64,000 bases of DNA, taken from Gonatopus flavifemur (lineage: Eukaryota > Arthropoda > Insecta > Hymenoptera > Dryinidae). The translations under genes were made by a program, and so were the position numbers. The stretch covers positions 3,348,001 through 3,412,000 of the forward strand of contig JAFFJZ010000007.1 of assembly GCA_018340375.1 (NCBI GenBank), given 5' to 3'. The notes under the pieces were generated by a model that was given only the letters and a program-made list of their open reading frames with translations, did no database searches and was not told where the DNA came from. Position 1 is the stretch's first letter. Each line of letters starts with the position of its first letter. Below are positions 56,577 through 64,000 of the stretch, in pieces.

Positions 56577-57094
56577 CAGGGTGTCCCAGAATTCATCATT
56601 TGCATAGCTGTGGCATATTCTGCAGCTAAAACGCAATAATTTCCCGTTTGAAAAGATTTTTTCGAAGCTTGGTTTTTGAGATGCAAGCATTTTGAGATTT
56701 TTTTTCAACTCCAAATCATTTAAAAGTACTATGTGCTACATACTTGAACTTGACACTTCTCGCTGAGTTGGAAGACGGCGGATCTCTGAGGAAAAAATTT
56801 GAACACTGAGAAAATTTTATCATTGTTCGTTTTGGAGCTAGAATGATTCGAAGTTGCTGAACTGAAGATTGGCTGGAGGTCCAAAAATTTCAAATCGCTA
56901 TAGCTCTAGAATAGTGTCAAATTCACCTATGGAAAACACAATGCTCTTAAGTTATTTGGATTTTTAGAAAAGTATAAAAATGTTCATATCTTAACAACTA
57001 AGCCTCAAAAAAATTTCTTTCAAACGGGAAATTATTGCATTTTGGCTACAGAATATGCCATAGAAATGCAAATGATGAATTCTGGAACACCCTG
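56577..57094. mobile_element. inverted-repeat element, CAGGGTGTCCC ends
   Basis: Left CAGGGTGTCCCAGAATTCAT matches the inverted right end CAGGGTGTTCCAGAATTCAT. Similarity continues about 130 bp inward, through TGGCATATTCTG and GCAATAATTTCCCGTTTG. Length 518 bp with no gene. A partial relative is at 61438-61530. Confidence 0.82.
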
Positions 57095-58443
57095 TTTAAT
57101 ACGAGTTATGCTTCCCACATAGCACAACAGATCAGCCAGAGTTGATAAAAACTTCATTTGGAACTCAAAGAGCTCTTGATGAATTCTCAAGAATTCTCTT
57201 CAAACTTTCATGCTGTGTGGGATGTTTTTACAAGATCGCAATAAGAATTCTTATCAGAATTCACCTGATCAGAGAATATTGCGGATTGATAAAGTCATTG
57301 TATTCGAATGAGAAGTAGACTTTAGAAAATTGAGAATCGAAAATCGACTTCCACACAAGATTGGGTTGGAATTTCATTGGGAGCGTGTTTCACTTCCAAT
57401 CGTTTGAATAGCAACGGGGTGATATGATTGATATGGTTGACAATATAATACACAAGCTAAACGGTCGAGTAACCTATTGAAAATCAATGTCCCAGACCTT
57501 CAACGAAGCAAGTTGTATATTTTCTATTCTATGTTGCGCACGAATGAATACCCTTTTGTCGTTTTTTCCGTAAACCCACGTGGATATAAACTCTATTTCC
57601 CGGGACGAGATTAAAACAACGAACAATTCGCTCGATGAATTTGAAATGGAATGTATGGATCATCGATCTTTCATCGGCTATTTTTTTTTGTTAGAATTTC
57701 ATATTCGATTATCGTTGGTTCATTTTGACGAACGATGATTGTGTAAGATACGTGTATTCGACTAGTGCACCCATTCATCGCTGGTAACTTTATGACAGAC
57801 GATTATCTCATCACGTCTATCCTGCATATTCATGAAGCAAGCTTATGTCGTAATCTGTAGACTAATCAGAATCATGACAGTCCCATGCAAGACGATGAAG
57901 TTTGTGAATTTTTCATAAACTAGTGTGTTGTCTATATTCGCAAGTGATTATAGCTCCATCCTTGTGACTTTGACACCTATTCAAGCGATTCCTCTAATAG
58001 TTTCATACAGTAAATTACTTGGAGGAGAGAGTATATATGTGAGATGTGTTCTACTGGAAATGGGGATTCTTCGTAAATTTTCCACAAATCCAATGTTGAT
58101 TAACAAATTTCTTCAATGTACAAAACCAATTTATATGCTGATCTCCATTTGGCTATTTTGCTATATTTGATGACAGAGGATAGCAAAGATATTCATATGT
58201 TGCGTCAAATTTATGCGTTTTAACGTTGTCCAGAATTATTAATTATCAGACAGTGGGAGACAGTGGTTTTCTCTATATCACCAAATTCACCTACCACTAT
58301 CACCAAATTACCTACCTCAAATATAAATTCACTTACTCATGGATATTTTGATTCACATCAAACTTGAAATTTTGGTGTTCTGTACAATCGTTGAAAGCAC
58401 GTGGAAGATTATACTCAATGAGTTGTAGGTCTTGTCCACGCAT
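57095..58443. other. unannotated DNA
   Basis: No gene or element end recognised. The 81-residue frame at 57925-58170 has no known resemblance. ACCTACCACTATCACCAAAT words repeat locally near 58280-58320. Confidence 0.5.
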
Positions 58444-58452
58444 CTACGGAAG

Positions 58453-61063
58453 ATGAAGTGGAAGCTGTCGGCCGCAGGGGTTATGTTTTGGCTGGGACTG
58501 TACCTGAACAAAACGACCGAACTATTTGGATATTTTCTTCATAAAAACATGCTAAAATGAAATAATGATGATATCTAAAGATATGAATTTGTAGTATTTG
58601 AGACGAGGAATTCGAAAATGAAAAATTTTTCACGATACGAGGTCGTTTTCATAGGATTTTTTGCAGAGAAACGAGGAGTTATATATTGGTTCTAACGAAT
58701 TTCATCACCTACTGATGAGACGACGTCCGATTCGGAGGAAAAAATGCACCGATTCTTATAGGATTTTGTCTGAGGAATCCGATGGTATATGATTCATTTT
58801 GGTACGCGGCCGTTTTCATGGAGTTTTCGTCGAGAGAAAGGGAGATTTTTGCGAATTTCCACAGAATTCGCATGAATTTCGTTATTGAAAGACAAGTCGA
58901 CGTCCGATTCTTAGGGTAAAATCTATGGATTCTTATGAGGAATTGTCTGCAGAATCTAGTGGTATACAGCGCATTCCGGTACGCGGCCGTGTTCTTGATT
59001 TTCAACGCCAAAAGTCGTTGACTGGTATTTGACGGAATTATCAATACATATGCAAATTCTTCCATCGGCTGCAGGGTTCTCGTTCGATTGAAAGAATGAG
59101 ATGCATCAATTCTTATAGGGAGTCGTCCGAAGAATTCAATGGTGTATAGCTCATTCCGGTACGCGGCCGTTTTCATGCAGTTTTCGTCGAGAGAAGGGGA
59201 GATTTTTGTGAATTTCCACAGAATATGCATGAATTTCGTTATTTAAAGACAAGTCGACGTCCGATTTATGGGGTGAAATCTATGGATTCTCATGAGGAAT
59301 TGTCTGCAGAATCCAGTGGTATACAGCTCATTCCGGTACGCGGCCGTGTTCTTGATTTTCAATGCCAAGAGTCGTTGACTGGTATTTGACTGAATTATCA
59401 ATACATATGCAAATTCTTCCATCGGCCGCAGGGTTGTCGTTCGATTGACAGAATGGGATGCATCAATTCTTATAGTAAATTGTCCAAGGAATCCAATGGT
59501 GTATGGCTCATTCCAGTACGCGGCCGTTTTCACGGAGTTTTCGTCGAGAGAAGGGGAGATCTTTGTCAATTTTCACAGGATTTGCATGAATTTCGTCATT
59601 TAAAGACAAGCCGCCGGCTGAAAACGGCTGCGTACCGGAATGAGCCGTACACCATTGGATTCCTTGGACAATTCCGTATAAGAATTGATGCATCTCATTC
59701 CTTCAATCGAACGACAACCCTGCAGCCGATGGAAGAATTTGCATATGTATTGATAATTCCGTCAAATACCAGTCAACGACTTTTGGCGTGCGAAGTCAAG
59801 AACACGGCCGCGTGCCAGAATGAGCCGTATATCACTGGATTCTGCAGACAACTCCTCATAAGAATCCATAGATTTTACCCTAAGAATCGGACGTCGACTT
59901 GTCTTTAAATAACGAAGTTCATGCAAATTCTGTGGAAATTCACAAAAATCTCCCCTTCTCTCGACTAAAACTCCATGGAACCGGCCGCGTACCGGATTGA
60001 GCTATACACCATTGGATTCTTTGGACAATTTCCTATAAGAATTGAGGCATCTCATTCTTTCAATCGAACGAGAACCCTGCCACCGATGGAAGAATTTGCA
60101 TAATCTCGATTATTCCGTCAATTACCAGCCAACGCGTTACGTGAAATTCAAGAACCTGGCAGCGTACCGGAATGAGCCGTATATCATTGAATTCTGTAGA
60201 CAATTCCTCATCAAAATTCATTGAATTCACTCCAAGAATCGGACGTGGACTTGTCTTCAAATAACGAAATTTATGCAAATTGTGTGCAAATTGACAAAAT
60301 TGTCGCCTTCTTTTGACGAAAACTGCATGAAAACGGCCGCGTACCGGAATGAGCCGTACACCATTGGATTCCTTGGACAATTCCCTATAAGAATTGATGC
60401 ATCTCATTCTTTCAATCGACCGAGAACCCTGCAGCCGATGGAAGAATTTGCATATGTATTGATAATTCTGTCAAATACCAGTCAACGACTTTTGGCGTTG
60501 AAAATCACGAACACGGCCGCGTACCGGAATGCGCTGTATACCACTGGATTCTGAAGACAATTCCTCATAAGAATCCATAGATTTCACCCCATAAATCGGA
60601 CGTCGACTTGTCTTTAAATAACGAAATTCATGCATATTCTGTGGACCTCACAAAAATCTCCCCTTCTCTCGACGAAAACTCCATGAAAACGGCCGCGTAG
60701 CAAAATGAATCATATACCATCGGATTCCTCAGACAAAATCCTATAAGAATTGATGCATTTTATTCTCCGAATCGGACGTCGTCTCATCAGTAGGTGATGA
60801 AATTCGTTAGAACCAATATATAACTCCTCGTTTCTCCGCAAAAAATCCTATGAAAACGACCTCGTATCGTGAAAAATTTTTCATTTCCGAATTCCTCGTC
60901 TCAAATACTACAAATTCATATCTTTAGATATCATCATTATCTCATTTCAGCATGTTTTTATGGAGAAAATATCCAAATAGTTCGGTCGTTTTGTTCAGGT
61001 ACAGTCCCAGCCAAAACATAACCCCTGCGGCTGACAGCTCGCGGCCGACAGCTTCGACTTCAT
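58453..61063. mobile_element. Foldback/MULE-like element with 9-bp target duplication and tandemly repeated arms
   Basis: The ends are ATGAAGTGGAAGCTGTCGG and its near-complement ending GACTTCAT. CTACGGAAG is duplicated exactly outside (58444-58452 and 61064-61072). The arms are inverted and made of about 178-bp units, marked by GGTACGCGGCCG at 58801, 58979, 59159, 59335 and 59515 in one orientation. The complementary CGGCCGCGTACC appears near 59623, 59805, 59982, 60158, 60334, 60514 and 60690 in the other. Units alternate between two types, giving a 356-bp higher-order period. Open frames on both strands (58709-59569 minus, 59453-60554 plus) encode the same repeat and are not taken as genes. 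The architecture and 9-bp duplication suit FB/Mutator-like elements. Confidence 0.88.
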
Positions 61064-61072
61064 CTACGGAAG

Positions 61073-61437
61073 TTATTCACAATCAAATGCACAATGTCAC
61101 CAACTTACCTTCCCTTACTCTATTCCAGAGAAAAATAACCCCCCCCCCCCCAGAAGTTATTCTGTGGCAAAAATAACATACTTTTTCCTTCACTAAAATA
61201 TGTGGGAATGCTCAATTATAAATTCAATGGGTTGAGCATTCAGGTAGCAGTGCATCGGCTACTCTGCTGTTAAACACAGCATTTCACACCTGTTTCCTAA
61301 AGAGAAAGGTGTTTTATATTTGCACGGAATGATGCTTGAAATAATTGTAGAGATGTTCGGAGCTATGGTGAGAATCGTTTGTTTATTTCAAGCATCCCGT
61401 TTCTGGGTGCATATCTGATTTTCATTCAAGATATGTA
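61073..61437. other. unannotated stretch with a poly-C run
   Basis: A run of about 14 C lies at about 61138-61151. No gene seen. Confidence 0.5.
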
Positions 61438-61530
61438 GGGTGTTTCAGACTTGATTATTCGAGGAATATGAGGCACGTTTGCAGCCAAAATGCAATAACT
61501 TCTTTGCGGGAGAAGAATTTTGGTGTCAAA
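61438..61530. repeat. partial end of a GGGTGT-type inverted-repeat element
   Basis: GGGTGTTTCAGACTTGATTA, then GCAGCCAAAATGCAATAACT, aligns with the end of the 56577-57094 element. TA precedes it. No opposite end was found, so it is a fragment. Confidence 0.5.
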
Positions 61531-61549
61531 TGTTTTCCAGATTTATATC

Positions 61550-61646
61550 CCCTAACAGCACACTTCGTCGCATCCCCGTGGTCTCCACGGAGATAGGTGG
61601 TATCTACGTGAAGACCACGGAGATGCGAAGGAGTATGCTGTTAGGG
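61550..61646. repeat. 97-bp hairpin next to the Helitron remnant
   Basis: CCCTAACAGCA at the left pairs with TGCTGTTAGGG at the right. Pairing continues through CGCATCCCCGTGGTCT against AGACCACGGAGATGCG, with a short loop. It is probably a small MITE. Confidence 0.75.
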
Positions 61647-61687
61647 CTTATGGCATCAATGGACAACATGATAATAAATGAATTCGT

Positions 61688-64000
61688 TTGACCGATTTCG
61701 AATTCATGGAATACAGATTAATGTCGAAGCATTCTGAATTTCGATTGAATATACAATATATTTTCTATTTATGGCATGATACCAATATGCGACAATTGGG
61801 TGCAGGAATTTTTCATAAAATGAATGCAACAAATCCTCGTCAAAAATATACAGCTGCTAGTTATTTAGATCAGTTATCTGAAGAACAATTGGAAACAAAT
61901 TTGAGTACCATATTTTCCAGACTGCGTACCAGGTCATCCAAGTATGTCCGTAGAATAAATAGTAAAAGAACAAAAGTTTGACAAAACTCGATTTCATTAT
62001 TCAACATAGTTGCCTTCGAGGGCGATACAACGAGTATAGCGATTTTCCAACTTTTCGATACCACTTTTATAGTACGATTTCTCTTTCTCTCCAAAATAGG
62101 CCTCAGTTTCAGCAATTACTTCATCATTCGACTTGAATTTTTTTCCAGCAAGCATTCTCTTGAGATATGGAAACAGGAAAAAGTCGCTGGAGGCTGAATC
62201 TGGAGAATACGGTGGGTGGGTAAGCAATTGGAAGCCCAATTCATTCAATTTTGCCATCGTTTGCATCGATTTTGTGACACGGTGCATCTCGGTGCAACAA
62301 CGCTTTGTTCCTTCGCAAACGTGGCTGCTTCTTTGCGATTTCAGCCTTCATCGGATCCAAAAGTGCACAGGAATAGTCGCTGTTGATGGTGGTTTCTTTT
62401 TGGAGATAGTCGACGAATATCATTCCCTTCGCATCCTAAAATACAGACGCCATCACCTTACCGGCCTTACCGTACTGGTGCGTCTTTGCTCGCTTTGGAT
62501 TCGATTCATCGACTGCTGTCCATTGAGATGACTGTCTTTTGGATTCTGGTGTGTGATGGTTGAGCCACGTTTCATCCAGTGTCACATATTGACGATAGGA
62601 TTCGATTTTATTGCGGTTAAACAGTGCCAAACACTCCTCCGAACCATTGATTCGTTGTTGTTTTTGGTCGATTGTGAGCTCACGCGGCACCAACTTTGCA
62701 CAGAGCTTCCGCATACCCAAATGTTCGTGTAAAATGATACAAACACTACCATCTGATATCTTCATGATGTAAGCTAGCCCGTGCACCTTCAGTTTGCGAT
62801 TTTTCATAACCAATTTGTTGATTTTCAAAATGTTTTCTGGAATAACAGCCTCATTTGGGCTGTTTTCATTGGTCCGGATAATGTTTATCAAGCCATTGTT
62901 TGGTCTCCACTGTATTTTTTTTCCATCAAGAAGCAATGCTTTATCAAAACTTGAAATTCATTCTTCATTCTTTTTCATTTTTTTTCAATAACGAAAGTTG
63001 CTTCACACAAAATGCTATAACTCACGAATCAATAGTCAGATTCCTATCAAAATTACACACATATCGTTTGAAGGTTAGTACTAAATAAAAATCAAATCAT
63101 ATAGAAAAAATTCTAGTAGTCCCACCTATGTGGCATCCTACGGACTTCTTGAATAGACTGTTAATAGAGAACAACATTAGAGAAAGCCTAGAAATGATTT
63201 GAACTGTATGATACATCATTATGGACCAGTACATGGTTTTTGACATTGAGTCCAAGTGAATGGTTATGAACACATTTGATTGAATATCTTCGTGAAGTGA
63301 ATGGATCTTTTGCAAGTCAAATGTCTCCGAACGGACTCATGATTCCTGATCCTGTTCCAACTTCTAGGTTCGTTGGAAATAAATTTCGAGCTATGCTTGA
63401 TTTTATTTGTCCAGCTGATAATCCGATTGGGAAAGTTCCGCATTATTTTTGGCACCGAGAATACCAAGGTAGGGAGACAAAACATTTCTACCTCCTAATT
63501 TGGGTAGAAAACGCTCCTCTTATCAATGAGCCTTCAAAGGAAAAAGTAGCATCATTCATTCTATAATACGTCACTTTTAAAATGTTTACACGACATGTAA
63601 CACCGCAATTGTATCGACGTGTCAATATACACTGAAGACATTCACATAACAGCTCCTGTTTGTGCACTGAGAAAACTAATAATCCTTCACTAAAGTATGC
63701 AGATTTGGATTCCCACGTCTAGTTACACATACTTCCATAATGAGAGATGTAGGTATTTCAATAGCTGCGAAAAAACAATTGGAAACTAAAAACAGACTTC
63801 ATGATCTTCCATGTCGGAAACGAGAGACCAATATTAATTATTACAATTCCTCTATTTTAACAGCTTGGGGAAGTTATATGGATATTCAGTTTGTTGGTAA
63901 GAAATCAACACTCCTCACTCTTTATTGCATCAAATATGTATCCGAAGCTGGAAAAAGTTATGTTGGAGAAACGTTTGATGCAATAAATTCTTGTAAGCCA
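61688..64000 (+). pseudogene. Helitron Rep protein remnant, interrupted by a mariner, truncated by the window end
   Basis: The first segment (61688 to about 61970) reads LTDFEFMEYRLMSKHSEFRL, NIQYIFYLWHDTNMRQLGAGI and LETNLSTIFSRLRT, the Helitron-like N-terminal region. A mariner (about 61975-63130) then intervenes. The reading resumes at about 63203 with HHYGP, TWFLTLSPSEW, YLREVNGS, DPVPTSRFVGNKFRAMLDFI and PIGKVPHYFWHREYQGRE, then KHFYLLIWVENAPLI, and later AWGSYMDIQFVGKK and LYCIKYVSEAGKSYVG to the window edge. The double tyrosine YCIKY of the Rep nuclease is present, but the HUH motif reads HFY, so a metal-binding histidine is lost. There are stops and frameshifts near 63217, 63257 and 63632. 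The helicase domain, if any, lies beyond the window. Confidence 0.85.
61975..63130 (-). pseudogene. mariner transposase, broken, inserted in the Helitron
   Basis: Minus-strand frames at 62436-62936, 62241-62423 and 61997-62287 make up one mariner transposase. The order is ENILKINKLVMKNRKLKVHG, ILHEHLGMRKLCAKLVPREL, YVTLDETWLNHHTPESKRQ, GKVMASVF, then a stop where tryptophan is usual, then DAKGMIFVDYLQK, ALLHRDAPCH, HPPYSPDSASSDFFLFPYLK and YTRCIALEGNYVE. One stop at 62436 and a frameshift near 62270 remove function. The second catalytic aspartate motif is altered (HRDAPCH for HQDNAPCH). The N-terminus is also shortened. The element boundaries are approximate; a TTGTCAAACTTTTGT end is seen at about 61973-61987. 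It is of the same broad lineage as the intact copy at 21310-22374. Confidence 0.88.

Noticed and set aside
58709..60554. Repeated open frames with peptides such as TAAYRNELYTIGF on both strands
   Set aside because: Frames follow the 178-bp units of the Foldback-like arms in both orientations, with no start/stop logic or known domain. Open frame by repetition is the simpler explanation.

Overview
The window looks like intergenic or intronic DNA of an arthropod, most likely an insect. It is AT-rich, and every coding sequence I can support belongs to a transposable element: mariner transposases, a two-gene CACTG-type DNA transposon, RTE/jockey-type LINE fragments, a Helitron remnant, hAT elements, a Foldback/MULE-like element, and many hairpin MITEs with TA target duplications. 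I found no convincing host gene, rRNA, true tRNA or CRISPR array. The species cannot be fixed from the sequence.

Layout. 1-5.7 kb: CA microsatellite and small hairpin MITEs (796-1058, 3019-3227, 4401-4621). 5.7-9.4 kb: a nested pair (5681-7057 around 5801-6903, carrying a tRNA-like module), a decayed mariner on the minus strand (about 7180-7700), and a 1.2-kb foldback (8134-9360). 9.4-17.2 kb: mostly unannotatable DNA with four small MITEs. 17.2-27.0 kb: a large element bounded by related CACTGAGAG termini and TA. It holds a SAM-domain companion gene, split by an intact mariner, and a zinc-finger DDE-type transposase gene broken by a 14-bp duplication. 27.2-28.2 kb: an internally deleted derivative of the same family, carrying its own nested MITE. 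28.9-32.7 kb: a hAT-like element with an exact 8-bp target duplication, containing a MITE, a second intact mariner and a palindrome.

32.7-47.9 kb: a LINE 3' fragment on the minus strand, two CACTGAG elements (35944-36178, 41150-42798), a CCCAGATA element with GC-rich tandem units, and short hairpins. 47.9-50.1 kb: a hAT-like MITE containing a CACGGAAA element, itself containing a LINE 3' fragment. 50.2-56.4 kb: two elements of one CCC..TAGAAATTT family, the second holding a large palindrome and sitting inside a degenerate tandem repeat. 56.6-57.1 kb: a GGGTGTCCC-type inverted-repeat element. 58.4-61.1 kb: a Foldback/MULE-like element with 9-bp target duplication and unequal numbers of about 178-bp units in its arms. 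61.4-64.0 kb: a Helitron Rep remnant interrupted by a broken mariner and running off the window.

The genes do not form a host pathway. The only functional pairing is the transposase plus SAM-domain companion of the 17.2-27.0 kb element; its termini resemble those of many of the short elements, which may have depended on such a source for movement.
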